DNA of 64,000 nucleotides from NCBI GenBank assembly GCA_004297935.1, contig SCRE01000008.1:62001-126000 (forward strand). Direction: 5' to 3'. A program made the position numbers and the translations under genes. Below, one piece after another: positions 51,283 to 61,065 of this stretch; the stretch's first letter is position 1; the number at the start of each line of letters is the position of its first letter. This stretch comes from Microbacteriaceae bacterium. GTDB taxonomy: Bacteria; Actinomycetota; Actinomycetes; Actinomycetales; Microbacteriaceae. Below the pieces are notes generated by a model. That model did not search any database, was not told the origin of the DNA, and worked only from the letters and a program-made list of their open reading frames with translations.

Positions 51283-52515
51283 TTGGCTAGTACGACTGAT
51301 CAGCAACCGTGGGGTCGCGTCGATGAGACCGGCACCGTCTATCTACGCGAGGCCGACGGGGAGCGCGTCGTCGGAGCATATCCGGACGGAACCGCAGAAG
51401 AGGCCCTCGCCTATTTCGAACGCAAGTACACCGATCTGGCCGGCCAGGTCACTCTGCTCGAACAGCGAGCCAAGCGCGGTGCCCCGGCGGCGGATGTCGC
51501 GAAGTCCGTGGCTGCCCTCCACGAGCATGTTGTGCAGGCGAACGCCGTCGGCGACCTCGCCGCTCTCGCCGCCCGGTTGGACAAGCTCGGCGGCGCAGTC
51601 GAGGAATTGACCGAACAGCAGTCCGCCGAGGCCAAGGCCGTGATCGACGAAGCGATCGGCGAGCGCGTGCGGGTCGTCGAGGAGGTCGAGAAGCTTGCGG
51701 CAGAAGATCCGGCGAAGACGCAGTGGAAGCAGACCACCGCGGCTCTCGATGCCCTGTTCGTCCGCTGGCAGTCGCTGCAGCACGACGGTCCGCGTCTGCC
51801 GAAGGGTCAGGCGAACGATCTCTGGAAGCGTTTCCGCGCTGCCCGCGCGAGCATCGAACGCAACCGCAAAGAGTTCTTCTCTGAATTGGATGCGCAACAC
51901 CGCGACGTGCGGACCCGCAAGACACACTTGATCGAGCAAGCGGAGGCGCTCCTGCCGCACGGTGTGGACGGAATCCCCGCCTACCGGGCCCTGCTGGACG
52001 ATTGGAAGCGATCGGGGCGCGCCGGCAAACGCAACGACGACGCCCTGTGGGCGCGGTTCAAGGCGGCCGGAGACGCGCTGTTCGCGGCGAAATCGGAGAT
52101 CGATGCGCGCGAGAACGAGGAGTTCGCCGAAAACCTCACTCAGAAGCTGGCGCTTCTCGACGAGGCAGAGCCGTTGTTGACCGCGACCGACCGGGGGGCT
52201 GCCCGCGCCAGCCTGCAGTCGATCCAACGCCGCTGGGATGAGGTCGGCAAGGTTCCGCGCGACCAGGTCAGGGTCGTAGAAGATCGACTGCGCAAGGTCG
52301 AGACGGCCGTGCGCAAGCTGGAAGACGACCATTGGCAGCACAACAATCCGGAGAAGAAGGCACGCAGCGAGGGTCTTGCGGCTCAGTTGCACGACTCGAT
52401 CGCCAGGCTTGAGGTCGAACTCGCCGAGGCACGATCGGGCGGCGACGCGGCGAAGGTGGCAGAAGCACAGGCCGCGCTCGACGCGCAGAAGGCGTGGCTC
52501 GACGCGCTCGGCTGA
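51283..52515 (+). CDS. DUF349 coiled-coil protein
   Basis: A 410-residue, highly charged helical protein with several DUF349 repeats, recognisable by RWQSLQHDGPRLPKGQANDLWKRF-like spacing: WKRFRAARASIERNR, LWARFKAAGDALFAAKSEID and RWDEVGKVPRDQVRVVEDRL. The N-terminus STTDQQPWGRVDETG and the C-terminal coiled coil are conserved in actinobacteria. Function is unknown. I prefer the TTG at 51283 because AAGGTGAGG lies directly upstream and it gives a conserved-looking N-terminus; an ATG at 51253 is in frame. Confidence 0.85.
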   Translation: MASTTDQQPWGRVDETGTVYLREADGERVVGAYPDGTAEEALAYFERKYTDLAGQVTLLEQRAKRGAPAADVAKSVAALHEHVVQANAVGDLAALAARLDKLGGAVEELTEQQSAEAKAVIDEAIGERVRVVEEVEKLAAEDPAKTQWKQTTAALDALFVRWQSLQHDGPRLPKGQANDLWKRFRAARASIERNRKEFFSELDAQHRDVRTRKTHLIEQAEALLPHGVDGIPAYRALLDDWKRSGRAGKRNDDALWARFKAAGDALFAAKSEIDARENEEFAENLTQKLALLDEAEPLLTATDRGAARASLQSIQRRWDEVGKVPRDQVRVVEDRLRKVETAVRKLEDDHWQHNNPEKKARSEGLAAQLHDSIARLEVELAEARSGGDAAKVAEAQAALDAQKAWLDALG

Positions 52516-52614
52516 TCAGCGCTCGGATCTCCACAGGGTCCGCTCGGCCGGGTCCTGTCCACAGATCGGCGCCCAGCCGTGCCGAGCGCACAGGCCTGCG
52601 GCAGCATGTGCTGT

Positions 52615-53193
52615 ATGACGCGCTTGCTTCCGGATGTCCTGGTCCCCACCGTCACACTCTCACTGCCCGAGCTCTGCGCCGCCCGTCTCGACGGCGAGGT
52701 GATGCCGATCGATGAGTGCTTCATCGCCATCGATACCGCCGACAGCACACGTGCACGAGCGATCACACTGCGATCGCTCGTCGGCTCGCGGGCGATCGCG
52801 GATAAGGCCAGTGCCCTGTGGATCTACGGGATACTGCCGATGCCGCCGGCCACGCACACCGTCTGCATCGATCGCGCGGATCGATCGGCCACTCCGCGCT
52901 CTCTGCGGGTGACCGTTGCGCAGTCCCGCTTCCACCCCGGCGATCTGTGCACCGTCGGCGGCATGACGGTGACCACTCCACTGCGCACCGTATACGACCT
53001 GGCCCGGGTGCGCCGGTTCTCCGCGTTGGAAAGCCGTGGCATCCGCGGCCTGATCGACCTGTTCGCGCTGGACGCGGCATCCTGCATCGCGCGCGTCGAT
53101 GCCGTGCGGAACCTGCCCGGCCGTCGTGCGGCGCTGCGCCGGCTGCATGACGCTGCGGCGGCTGCGGCGCCTCAACCCGCGCTGACCCGATAG
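52615..53193 (+). CDS. AbiEi-antitoxin-like / DUF559-neighbour family protein
   Basis: A 192-residue protein whose phrase GDLCTVGGMTVTTPLRTVYDLARVRRF matches, in its core TTPLRTVYDLAR, the vTsp-RT-vDLaR segment seen in actinobacterial proteins annotated as AbiEi-family antitoxins. The usual N-terminal winged-helix region is weak or absent here, and no AbiEii nucleotidyltransferase toxin gene is adjacent, so a toxin-antitoxin role is doubtful. The start ATG at 52615 has no clear Shine-Dalgarno sequence. Its 3' end overlaps the convergent rel gene by 22 bases. Confidence 0.6.
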   Translation: MTRLLPDVLVPTVTLSLPELCAARLDGEVMPIDECFIAIDTADSTRARAITLRSLVGSRAIADKASALWIYGILPMPPATHTVCIDRADRSATPRSLRVTVAQSRFHPGDLCTVGGMTVTTPLRTVYDLARVRRFSALESRGIRGLIDLFALDAASCIARVDAVRNLPGRRAALRRLHDAAAAAAPQPALTR

Positions 53194-55427
53194 ACGTCGT
53201 AGACGGCGTCGATACGCCGGACGGCATTGAGCACCCGGTCCAGGTGGGTGGTGTCCCCCATCTCGAACACGAACCGGCTGAGCGCAAGCCGATTGCTCGA
53301 CGTCGTCACCGTCGCCGAGAGAATGTTCACGTGGTATTCCGAGAGCACGCGAGTGACGTCGGAGAGCAGCCCGGACCGATCGAGGGCCTCGACCTGGATC
53401 TGTACCAGGAACACGCTCTTGGACGACGGTGCCCATTCCACATCGATCATCCGCTCGGGTTCTTTGAGCAGTGACTGCACATTGTGACACGTCGCCTGAT
53501 GCACTGAGACACCCGATCCGCGGGTGATGAAACCGACGATCGGGTCCCCGGGAACAGGAGTGCAGCACTTTGCCAGCTTGACCAGAATGTCTGGGGCGCC
53601 GCGCACGAGAACTCCGGAATCGCTGTTCCGGAGTGCCTTGCTGCGCCCCCTCGACGGGACAGACATGTCGGCGGCATCCGATTCGATCGCCACCTGCACG
53701 GAGGCGACGACCTTTTCGATCACGGACTGCGTCGAAACGTGACCCTCGCCGACCGCGGCGTAGAGCGATGATACGTCGTCATAGCGCAGCTGTGAGGCGA
53801 CCTCGGCCAGCGAGTCCTGGCTCATCAGTCGCTGCAACGGCAGGTTCTGCTTGCGCATCGACCGGGCAATCGCATCCTTGCCCTGTTCGATTGCCTCGTC
53901 GCGTCGCTCCTTGGTGAACCACTGCCGGATCTTGTTGCGCGCGCGCGGGGACTTGACGAAGTTCAGCCAGTCCTTGCTCGGGCCGGAGTCCGGATTCTTG
54001 GAGGTGAAGACCTCCACGACATCACCGGTAGCCAATGTGCTTTCGAGCGGCACGAGGCGGCCGTTGACCTTGGCGCCCATCGTGCGATGGCCGACTTCCG
54101 TGTGCACGGCGTACGCGAAGTCCACCGGGGTCGCGCCCGCCGGCAGTCCGATCACGCGGCCCTTCGGCGTGAAGACGTACACCTCTTTGGCGCCGATTTC
54201 GAAACGGAGAGAGTCGAGGAACTCACTGGGATCGGCCGTCTCCGCCTGCCAGTCCGAGATGTGCGCGAGCCAGGCGAGGTCGGTGTCGACCCGGATGCCC
54301 GTCTGCGAGCCCTTGCCGCCGTTGACCCGCTCCTTGTACTTCCAGTGCGCGGCGACACCGAACTCGGCGCGCTGGTGCATTTCCTCCGTGCGGATCTGGA
54401 TCTCGACCGCACGCCCCTCCGGCCCGACGACGGTCGTGTGCAACGACTGGTACAGGTTGAACTTGGGCGTCGCGATGTAGTCCTTGAACCGGCCGGGCAT
54501 CGGCGTCCAGCGGGCGTGGATCTGGCCGAGCACCGCGTAGCAGTCGCGCACCGAGTGCACCAGCACGCGGATGCCGACGAGGTCGTAGATCTCGTCGAAC
54601 TCGCGGCCGCGCACCACCATCTTCTGATAGATGGAATAGAACTGCTTCGGGCGGCCGCTGACCTTGCCCCGGATCTTCGCAGACTTGAGGTCGTCATTGA
54701 TCGCCGTGATGACCTCGTGAACGATCTGTTCGCGCTCGGGCGAGCGCTGTCTCACGAGGCTTTCGATCTCCGCGTACAACTTCGGATAGAGCACGGCGAA
54801 CGACAGGTCCTCGAGTTCCCACTTGATCGCCTGGATGCCGAGCCTGTGGGCGAGCGGCGCGTAGATCTCCAGCGTCTCCGTGGCCTTGCGCGTGGCCGAC
54901 TCCGCAGGAACGAATCCCCAGGTGCGCGCATTGTGCAGCCGATCGGCCAGCTTGATGATCAGCACCCGAATGTCCTTCGACATCGCCACGATCATCTTGC
55001 GCACGGTCTCCGCCTGTGCACTGTCGCCGTATTTGACCTTGTCGAGTTTGGTCACGCCGTCGACGAGCATGGCGATCTCGTCGCCGAAATCGGCGCGCAA
55101 CTCGTCGAGGGTGTATTCCGTGTCTTCGACGGTGTCATGCAGCAGAGCAGCCGCAATCGTCTTCGACCCGATGCCCAGGTCGGCGAGAATTTGCGCGACG
55201 GCGACCGGATGCGTGATATACGGCTCACCGCTGCGCCGCTTCTGCCCGGTGTGCGCGCGCTCGGCAACCGTGTAGGCGCGCTCGATGACAGCCAGGTCAG
55301 CCTTCGGGTGGTTCGTCCGAACCGTCCTGATCAGCGTGTCGACCGCGCCGGCCGGCTGCGCCCGGGAGAAGATGCGCGGAACCAGACGGCGCAGAGAAGC
55401 GCTTTGCGACGTCGTCGTGTCGACCAT
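53172..55427 (-). CDS. rel: bifunctional (p)ppGpp synthetase/hydrolase Rel
   Basis: Master enzyme of the stringent response. The 751-residue protein contains the HD hydrolase domain (HDTVEDT, His97-Asp98, with RRSGEPYITHPVAVA), the synthetase domain (DLVGIRVLVHS, GRFKDYIATPKFNLYQSLHT, with the RxKD motif of bifunctional enzymes), a TGS domain (YVFTPKGRVIGLPAGATPVD) and a C-terminal ACT domain. Both active sites look intact. ATG at 55427 or the adjoining GTG at 55430; GGGAGG is upstream. It follows secDF as in other actinobacteria. Confidence 0.95.
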   Translation of the reverse strand: MVDTTTSQSASLRRLVPRIFSRAQPAGAVDTLIRTVRTNHPKADLAVIERAYTVAERAHTGQKRRSGEPYITHPVAVAQILADLGIGSKTIAAALLHDTVEDTEYTLDELRADFGDEIAMLVDGVTKLDKVKYGDSAQAETVRKMIVAMSKDIRVLIIKLADRLHNARTWGFVPAESATRKATETLEIYAPLAHRLGIQAIKWELEDLSFAVLYPKLYAEIESLVRQRSPEREQIVHEVITAINDDLKSAKIRGKVSGRPKQFYSIYQKMVVRGREFDEIYDLVGIRVLVHSVRDCYAVLGQIHARWTPMPGRFKDYIATPKFNLYQSLHTTVVGPEGRAVEIQIRTEEMHQRAEFGVAAHWKYKERVNGGKGSQTGIRVDTDLAWLAHISDWQAETADPSEFLDSLRFEIGAKEVYVFTPKGRVIGLPAGATPVDFAYAVHTEVGHRTMGAKVNGRLVPLESTLATGDVVEVFTSKNPDSGPSKDWLNFVKSPRARNKIRQWFTKERRDEAIEQGKDAIARSMRKQNLPLQRLMSQDSLAEVASQLRYDDVSSLYAAVGEGHVSTQSVIEKVVASVQVAIESDAADMSVPSRGRSKALRNSDSGVLVRGAPDILVKLAKCCTPVPGDPIVGFITRGSGVSVHQATCHNVQSLLKEPERMIDVEWAPSSKSVFLVQIQVEALDRSGLLSDVTRVLSEYHVNILSATVTTSSNRLALSRFVFEMGDTTHLDRVLNAVRRIDAVYDVYRVSAG

Positions 55428-55447
55428 CACTCGCGCCTCCCTGTTCT

Positions 55448-55453
55448 ATTATC
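55448..55453 (-). promoter_or_regulatory. candidate -10 box for rel
   Basis: GATAAT on the minus strand lies about 20 bases before the rel start codons and just before the Shine-Dalgarno GGGAGG. If used, it would give a very short leader. No convincing -35 element is seen at 16-18 bases. Confidence 0.3.
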
Positions 55454-55495
55454 GCGGCATCGGAAGACCGTCGCGTTCACGCTGTCGCGGCGCCG

Positions 55496-56503
55496 TCACT
55501 CCGCGACTGCGACGCTGACCGGAGACTTGGCTCGCGCGGCCATGACCTTCTTGTCGTGCTTGCGGATGTTCGGCTCATTGTGCCGGAACGACGCGTAGAG
55601 CGGCGCCGCTATGAAGATCGTCGAATACGTGCCGACCAGGATGCCGATGAACAGGGCGAGCGAGATGTCGCGCAGCGTGTCCGCACCGAGAACATACGCG
55701 CCGATGAACAGAATCGAACCGACGGGAAGTCCCGCGACGACGGCCGTGTTGATGGATCGCACCAGTGTCTGGTTCACGGCGAGGTTGACGGACTCTGAGA
55801 ACGTGTGTTTGATCTGGTCTTTGTCCTCCGTGGTGTTCTCCCGGATCTTGTCGAAGACCACGACGGTGTCATAGAGCGAGTACGCCAGAATCGTGAGGAA
55901 GCCGATCATCGTGGCGGGTGTGATCTCGAATCCGACCAGGGCGTAGATCCCTCCCGTCAGCAACAGGTCGTGGAACAGTGACAGGATCGCCGCTGCGGAC
56001 ATCTTCCACGTTCGGAAATACAGCGCCATCATCGCGAAGGCGAGCAGCAGGAAGACGATGAGGCCTTGAAGCGCCTGTCTGCTGACATCAGCGCCCCAGC
56101 TCGGGCCGATGAAGGTGGACGCGACCTTGGACGCGGGCACGTTGTACGCCTTGGCGAGTGCGTCGGCGACTTCTCTGGTCTGCGTGGCCGATAGCTGATC
56201 GGTCTGCACTCGCACGCCGTTGTCGTTGACACTCGTGACCGCCACCGCGACCGACGGGTTCACACTGGCGACAGCGGCTTGCGCGGGCTGCTGGGCCGTT
56301 GTGGTGGTGTCGCTGACCTGGAACTGGGAGCCGCCCCGGAAGTCGATGCCGAAGTTGAACCCGCCCTTGAAGATCGGGATCAGGATGGATGCGACGACCA
56401 CGAAGATCGCGATCGCGTACCAGATTCTGCGCGTGCCGATGAAGTCGACGGAACGGGCGCCGGTGTAGAGGTCATTGCCGAATTTCTGAAACCGGGTGGC
56501 CAT
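55496..56503 (-). CDS. secF: protein translocase subunit SecF
   Basis: Membrane component that, with SecD, uses the proton gradient to help protein export. The 335-residue protein has six membrane segments, GGFNFGIDFRGGSQFQV in the first periplasmic region, and the family signature GFLTILAYSLYDTVVVFDKIREN. Its ATG overlaps the secD TGA by one base. Confidence 0.96.
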   Translation of the reverse strand: MATRFQKFGNDLYTGARSVDFIGTRRIWYAIAIFVVVASILIPIFKGGFNFGIDFRGGSQFQVSDTTTTAQQPAQAAVASVNPSVAVAVTSVNDNGVRVQTDQLSATQTREVADALAKAYNVPASKVASTFIGPSWGADVSRQALQGLIVFLLLAFAMMALYFRTWKMSAAAILSLFHDLLLTGGIYALVGFEITPATMIGFLTILAYSLYDTVVVFDKIRENTTEDKDQIKHTFSESVNLAVNQTLVRSINTAVVAGLPVGSILFIGAYVLGADTLRDISLALFIGILVGTYSTIFIAAPLYASFRHNEPNIRKHDKKVMAARAKSPVSVAVAE

Positions 56504-58266
56504 CAGGACTCCTTCCCGTCGTTCTTCTTATCGCCGGTTCCTGCCGAGATGAGCTCTGCCGCCTTGCGCTCGGCGATGGTCTGCCGCTTCGCCGCCTCAC
56601 GACTGCTGGATGCAGCCTTCGACGCCGTGACGGCGACCGGGCTGCGGAACTGTGCGGCACCGCGATAGACAGCGCCCAGCGCATCCGGATCCAATCCAGA
56701 CCACGGGTGCCCGGTCGAGAAGTAGCGGGTCTGGGCGAGCAGTTGCAGCGTCGGGTGAGTGAACAGGATGACCACCAGCACATCGATCACGGTCGTCACG
56801 CCGAGGGTGAACGCGAAACCCTGCACGTTGCCGACGGCAAGAACGTAGAGCACGACGGCGGCCAGCAGGTTCGTCGTCTTCGCCGCATAGATCGTGCGCT
56901 TCGCGCGCTTCCAGCCTGCTTCGACCGCGGATTCCAGAACCCTGCCGTCGCGCAGCTCGTCGCGTATTCGCTCGAAATACACGATGAACGAATCCGCCGT
57001 GAAGCCGATCGCGACGATCAGACCGGCGACACCGGCCAACGACAGTCGGTAGTCCATTCGCCAGGAGAGGACGGCGATCACCAGATACGTCAGCACGGCC
57101 GCCACGACGAGCGAGGTGATCGTCACGAATCCGAGCAGCCGATATTGGAAGAGCGTGTAAATGACCACGAGGAGCAGGCCGATGACGCCGGCCAGCAGAC
57201 CGCTCATCAACTGGGTCGAGCCGAGGGTCGCCGAGATGGTGTCGTTGCTCTGCACCGTGAAGCTGATCGGCAGCGCGCCGAACTTCAGCTGGTCGGCGAG
57301 CGACTTCGCCGAAGCCTCCGTGAAACTACCGGTGATCTGCGGCTTGCCGTCGGTGATGACACCCTGCATGACCGGCGCGGAGAGCACCTTGCCGTCCAGC
57401 ACGAACGCGAACTGATTGCGAGGGGATGGGAGACCGACCAGCCGCGAGCTGACCACGCCGAAGTCTTTGGTGCCCTGGCCGTTGAAGACGAGGTTGATGG
57501 CCCACTGGCCGGTTGTTGCACCGTTCGCCTGCACCATCCCGGCGGATGCATCGCTGATGTCCGAGCCGCTGACCTCAACCGGGCCGAGCAGGTATTTCGC
57601 GCTGGACTGGTCGTCGCAGGTCACCAGCGGCTTCTCGGAGGGAGCAACGTTGGTCGCCTGGTTCTTCAGCGATGCGCAGTCGAACGCGTTGTACTGAGCC
57701 TGCAGCAGCGGTGTGATGTACGCGGGGTCGCTGCCGTTGGTCGGCGAAGTCGACGGGGTCGCCTCCAGCGTGGCCGCAGGCGACGGATAGGGCGTGTTCT
57801 TGCCGTTCGCACCGACGAAGCTGTTGCTCGGGGCGCCGGCCAACAACACGGGTCGAAGCTCGAGTTTCGACGACGACTTGATGCGATTCATGGTCGCCTG
57901 GTCCGGTGTGCCGGGGATCGAGACCACGATGTTGTTCGTGCCCTGCGTCGAGACCTGCGCCTCGGAGACGCCCGAGGCATCCACCCGCTGGCGGATGATG
58001 GACACCGCCTGGTTCAGTTCGTCGCTGGTGACCTTCTGACCGTTCTCCAGCTGCGGTGCCAGGATGATCTCCGTGCCGCCCTCGAGGTCCAGGCCGAGCT
58101 TGGGCGCCCAGGAGGCACTTGCGAACAGTACGCCGCCCGCGAGAATCGCCACGAGGGCGATCACGATGACGCCCAACCAGGCGAGGGACCTCCTGGCATT
58201 CTTGACCGGAGACGACTTTGCCACGGAAGAACTCAGCTTTCTACGCTCGCGGACGAACCGCGACAT
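56503..58266 (-). CDS. secD: protein translocase subunit SecD
   Basis: Partner of SecF in post-translocational steps of Sec export. The 587-residue protein has an N-terminal membrane helix, APKLGLDLEGGTEIIL, a large extracytoplasmic domain with a disordered Thr/Pro/Ser insert, and a five-helix domain ending with VAGLIVAIGFTADSFIVYFERI. A basic C-terminal tail (AKRQTIAERKAAELI) is cytoplasmic. ATG at 58266 lacks a clear Shine-Dalgarno sequence; a GTG at 58224 is an alternative. Confidence 0.95.
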   Translation of the reverse strand: MSRFVRERRKLSSSVAKSSPVKNARRSLAWLGVIVIALVAILAGGVLFASASWAPKLGLDLEGGTEIILAPQLENGQKVTSDELNQAVSIIRQRVDASGVSEAQVSTQGTNNIVVSIPGTPDQATMNRIKSSSKLELRPVLLAGAPSNSFVGANGKNTPYPSPAATLEATPSTSPTNGSDPAYITPLLQAQYNAFDCASLKNQATNVAPSEKPLVTCDDQSSAKYLLGPVEVSGSDISDASAGMVQANGATTGQWAINLVFNGQGTKDFGVVSSRLVGLPSPRNQFAFVLDGKVLSAPVMQGVITDGKPQITGSFTEASAKSLADQLKFGALPISFTVQSNDTISATLGSTQLMSGLLAGVIGLLLVVIYTLFQYRLLGFVTITSLVVAAVLTYLVIAVLSWRMDYRLSLAGVAGLIVAIGFTADSFIVYFERIRDELRDGRVLESAVEAGWKRAKRTIYAAKTTNLLAAVVLYVLAVGNVQGFAFTLGVTTVIDVLVVILFTHPTLQLLAQTRYFSTGHPWSGLDPDALGAVYRGAAQFRSPVAVTASKAASSSREAAKRQTIAERKAAELISAGTGDKKNDGKES

Positions 58267-58290
58267 GCGGCCCCGCGAAGGGGGTGAATG

Positions 58291-58698
58291 TTACTCGTCG
58301 GCCTTTTTATCGCTCGTCGCGCCGTCGATCCGCTCGCCGAACTCCGGAGCGGACTCCGTGATCGCGTGGTCGACGTTCAACTCGGGCTCGGTCGGCCCGT
58401 CGGCCTCGGTCAACTGCGATGCGTCGTCTTCGACCGTGTGGTCGTCGATCACCCTGGTGACGGTCTGGCGGTGCACGGTGATGACGACGCCCGGTGCGAC
58501 CTCGAGGCGGATCTTGTTGTCTTCGTCGTCGATCGAGGCGATCGTGCCGAACACTCCCGAGTTCGTCATGACGTCGGCGCCGGGGACGACCTTCTGCTGG
58601 AGTTCTTCTGCCTGCCGCTTGCGCTTCTTGCTGCTGCGAAACATGAAGATGACGAGCACCGCCAGGATGACGAGCATGCCAATAGTCAGTGGATCCAT
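58291..58698 (-). CDS. yajC: preprotein translocase subunit YajC
   Basis: A 135-residue single-span membrane protein associated with SecDF. The N-terminal helix (DPLTIGMLVILAVLVIFMF) is followed by RSSKKRKRQAEELQQKVVPG and VMTNSGVFGTIASIDDE, the YajC core, and an acidic tail. It lies between ruvB and secD, the standard order. Confidence 0.95.
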   Translation of the reverse strand: MDPLTIGMLVILAVLVIFMFRSSKKRKRQAEELQQKVVPGADVMTNSGVFGTIASIDDEDNKIRLEVAPGVVITVHRQTVTRVIDDHTVEDDASQLTEADGPTEPELNVDHAITESAPEFGERIDGATSDKKADE

Positions 58699-58768
58699 GG
58701 GGGAATAACCTTCCGGTGAGGGGTGTACAACCGCCTCATGTACGTATGGGGGCTGTGGGCCAGGCTAA

Positions 58769-58774
58769 ATTATA
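58769..58774 (-). promoter_or_regulatory. candidate -10 box (TATAAT) for yajC-secD-secF
   Basis: A perfect TATAAT on the minus strand spans the ruvB stop codon (TAA) about 70 bases before the yajC ATG. The neighbourhood is unusually AT-rich for this genome. No matching -35 hexamer is evident, so promoter activity is a suggestion. Confidence 0.4.
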
Positions 58775-59804
58775 GGTTATCGGTGAAGAGAGCTTGCTGA
58801 GAGCGTTCGATGCCGAAGTGCCGCCAAGCGGATGCCGTGGCGACACGCCCGCGCGGCGTGCGGGATACCAACCCGATCCGCACGAGAAACGGCTCAACCA
58901 CCGACTCGACCGTTTCGGCCTCTTCACCGACGGACACGGCGAGCGTGTTCAAGCCTACCGGCCCGCCGTCGAAACGCGTGAGCAGCACCTGCATCACCGC
59001 ACGGTCGAGGCGGTCCAAGCCGAGTGCATCCACATCGTAGAGCTCGAGCGCCGCACGCACCGCCGTGACATCCGCGTGCGTGCCGTGGACGAGCACGTAG
59101 TCGCGAACTCTGCGCAGCAGCCGGTTCGCGATCCGCGGGGTGCCGCGGCAGCGGCCCGCGATCTCGGCCAGCGCCTCGCCGTCGGCGGCAAAGTCGAGCA
59201 ACACCGCTGCCCGGGTGAGCACCTGAGCCAGCTCAGCATCGTCGTAGAACTCGAGATGCGCCGTGAATCCGAAGCGGTCGCGCAACGGATTGGGCAGCAG
59301 CCCGGAGCGGGTGGTTGCTCCGACGAGCGTGAACGGCGCGAGATCGAGCGGGATCGACGTTGCGCCCGCACCCTTGCCGACCATGATGTCGATGCGGAAA
59401 TCCTCCATCGCGAGATAGAGCATCTCCTCCGCCGATCGTGCCATCCGATGGATCTCGTCGATGAACAGCACCTCGCCGGGCACGAGCGACGACAGCAACG
59501 CGGCCAGGTCTCCCGCGTGCTGGATCGCCGGTCCGCTGGACAGCCGCAACGGCCGCCCGCTTTCGTGGGCGACGATCATCGCGAGCGTGGTCTTGCCCAA
59601 CCCGGGTGGACCGGCCAGCAGGATGTGATCCGGGGTGCGCTCCTGCATGGTCGCGGCGGTCAGCAGCAGTTGCAGCTGGCCGCGCACCTTGGCCTGTCCG
59701 ACGAACTCGGCGAGAGACCGCGGGCGCAGCGCACCCTCGAAGGCCAGCTCGGCCTCCGACTCGAGTTCCGGCGTGGTCAGGTCTTCGCCCGAGGCGTCAC
59801 TCAT
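58770..59804 (-). CDS. ruvB: Holliday junction branch migration ATPase RuvB
   Basis: Hexameric AAA+ motor that moves Holliday junctions with RuvA. The 344-residue protein has [20 protein letters not shown] (Walker A), [16 protein letters not shown] (Walker B), [20 protein letters not shown] (sensor region) and the winged-helix end [18 protein letters not shown]. The ATG at 59804 follows the ruvA stop by four bases; a further in-frame ATG at 59825 would overlap ruvA. Confidence 0.96.
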   Translation of the reverse strand: MSDASGEDLTTPELESEAELAFEGALRPRSLAEFVGQAKVRGQLQLLLTAATMQERTPDHILLAGPPGLGKTTLAMIVAHESGRPLRLSSGPAIQHAGDLAALLSSLVPGEVLFIDEIHRMARSAEEMLYLAMEDFRIDIMVGKGAGATSIPLDLAPFTLVGATTRSGLLPNPLRDRFGFTAHLEFYDDAELAQVLTRAAVLLDFAADGEALAEIAGRCRGTPRIANRLLRRVRDYVLVHGTHADVTAVRAALELYDVDALGLDRLDRAVMQVLLTRFDGGPVGLNTLAVSVGEEAETVESVVEPFLVRIGLVSRTPRGRVATASAWRHFGIERSQQALFTDNL

Positions 59805-59808
59805 CTCA

Positions 59809-60444
59809 TCACCGTTCCGCTGCATCGATCATGGCGGTGTTCTGGGCGGGGCCGAGCCGTGCGAGAGCGCGCCTGAGCAACAACGGCACCGAGTCGCGCT
59901 CGGCCTCGGGTGCTTCTGCGACCACCGTGCGGATGGCCTCTGCCGCGGTCTTCTCCTGCCAGCCCAGGCCGACCAGCGCGACGAGCACGCTGCCGCTGGC
60001 ACTCGAGCGGGCAGCGCCACCCTGGACTGCTTGACGCGGTTGCACCACGGCAAGCTTGCCGGCCAGCGACAGAACGATGAGTTTTGCGGTTTTCGGTCCG
60101 ATCCCCGAGACCGCGCGGAACGCCGAGTCATTCTCCTCCGCCACGGCGACAGCGATCTGTTCCGGGCTCAGCACGGCGAGGACACCCATTGCCGATTTCG
60201 GCCCGACACCGGTGACGGCCGTCAGCAGCTCGAAGACCCGAAGCTGTTCCGGCTCGGCAAATCCGAACAGCGAGAGGGAGTCCTCGCGGACGATCAGGGT
60301 CGTCAGCACCCTTGCCGGCTGACCGACGTGCATCGCCAGCGCGTGGTCGGGTGTCACCGTGACCGCGAAGCCGACCCCGCCGACCTCGATGACGGCGGTG
60401 TTGCCCGCGGCGGAGAGCACGGTGCCGTGCAGGGAGGAGATCAC
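59809..60444 (-). CDS. ruvA: Holliday junction binding protein RuvA
   Basis: Tetrameric junction-binding partner of RuvB. The 211-residue protein starts [20 protein letters not shown] (OB fold), contains the two helix-hairpin-helix motifs ([19 protein letters not shown] and [19 protein letters not shown]) and a C-terminal domain ([20 protein letters not shown]) that contacts RuvB. The GTG start at 60444 overlaps the ruvC stop (GTGA). Confidence 0.96.
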   Translation of the reverse strand: MISSLHGTVLSAAGNTAVIEVGGVGFAVTVTPDHALAMHVGQPARVLTTLIVREDSLSLFGFAEPEQLRVFELLTAVTGVGPKSAMGVLAVLSPEQIAVAVAEENDSAFRAVSGIGPKTAKLIVLSLAGKLAVVQPRQAVQGGAARSSASGSVLVALVGLGWQEKTAAEAIRTVVAEAPEAERDSVPLLLRRALARLGPAQNTAMIDAAER

Positions 60445-61064
60445 TTCGACAGCCTACGGGGTACCCCCGACGTCGTACTGCCTCGCTCTGCGGCGCGCCA
60501 TGCTTCCTGTGCCGGCGTGAGCGGAGCAGCCGATCCCGCTGCCCGTTCGGGAATGCGGCTCTTCGTGCCCGGAGTCGTGGACGGCACCGGCGTGCGCCAG
60601 GCATGACAGATCGCCAACGCAAGGGCATCCGCGGCGTCGGCAGGCTTGGGCACGACCGTCAGGCCCAGGATGCGCGCGACCATGGCCTGCACCTGTTTCT
60701 TGTCCGCGGAGCCGTATCCGGTGATCGCCGCCTTCACCTCGCTCGGCGTGTGCAGCGACACGGACAGGCCGCGCTTGGCCGCGGCGTGCAGTGCCACACC
60801 GCTGATCTGGGCGACGCCCATCACCGTGCGGACATTGTGCTGGGCGAACACCCGCTCGATGGCCACGACCGCAGGTTCATGCTGATCCATCAGTCGCTCG
60901 ATGCCGCCGCCGATCGCCAGCAGCCGTTCTTCGAGCGCAGTATCGGGCGAGGTGCGCAGGACGGTCACGGCGACGAGCGTCGCCGAACGATCTCGTTCGA
61001 CGTCGACGATGCCAACGCCACAGCGGGTCAGCCCTGGGTCGATCCCCAGCACCCGCAGCGTCAA
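60441..61064 (-). CDS. ruvC: crossover junction endodeoxyribonuclease RuvC
   Basis: Resolves Holliday junctions with RuvAB. The 207-residue RNase H-fold nuclease shows the acidic residues in [28 protein letters not shown] and [15 protein letters not shown] long unconserved tail ([18 protein letters not shown]) follows. The start is a TTG at 61064, one base after the yebC stop; this gives the conserved N-terminus. Confidence 0.95.
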   Translation of the reverse strand: MTLRVLGIDPGLTRCGVGIVDVERDRSATLVAVTVLRTSPDTALEERLLAIGGGIERLMDQHEPAVVAIERVFAQHNVRTVMGVAQISGVALHAAAKRGLSVSLHTPSEVKAAITGYGSADKKQVQAMVARILGLTVVPKPADAADALALAICHAWRTPVPSTTPGTKSRIPERAAGSAAPLTPAQEAWRAAERGSTTSGVPRRLSK

Positions 61065-61065
61065 C

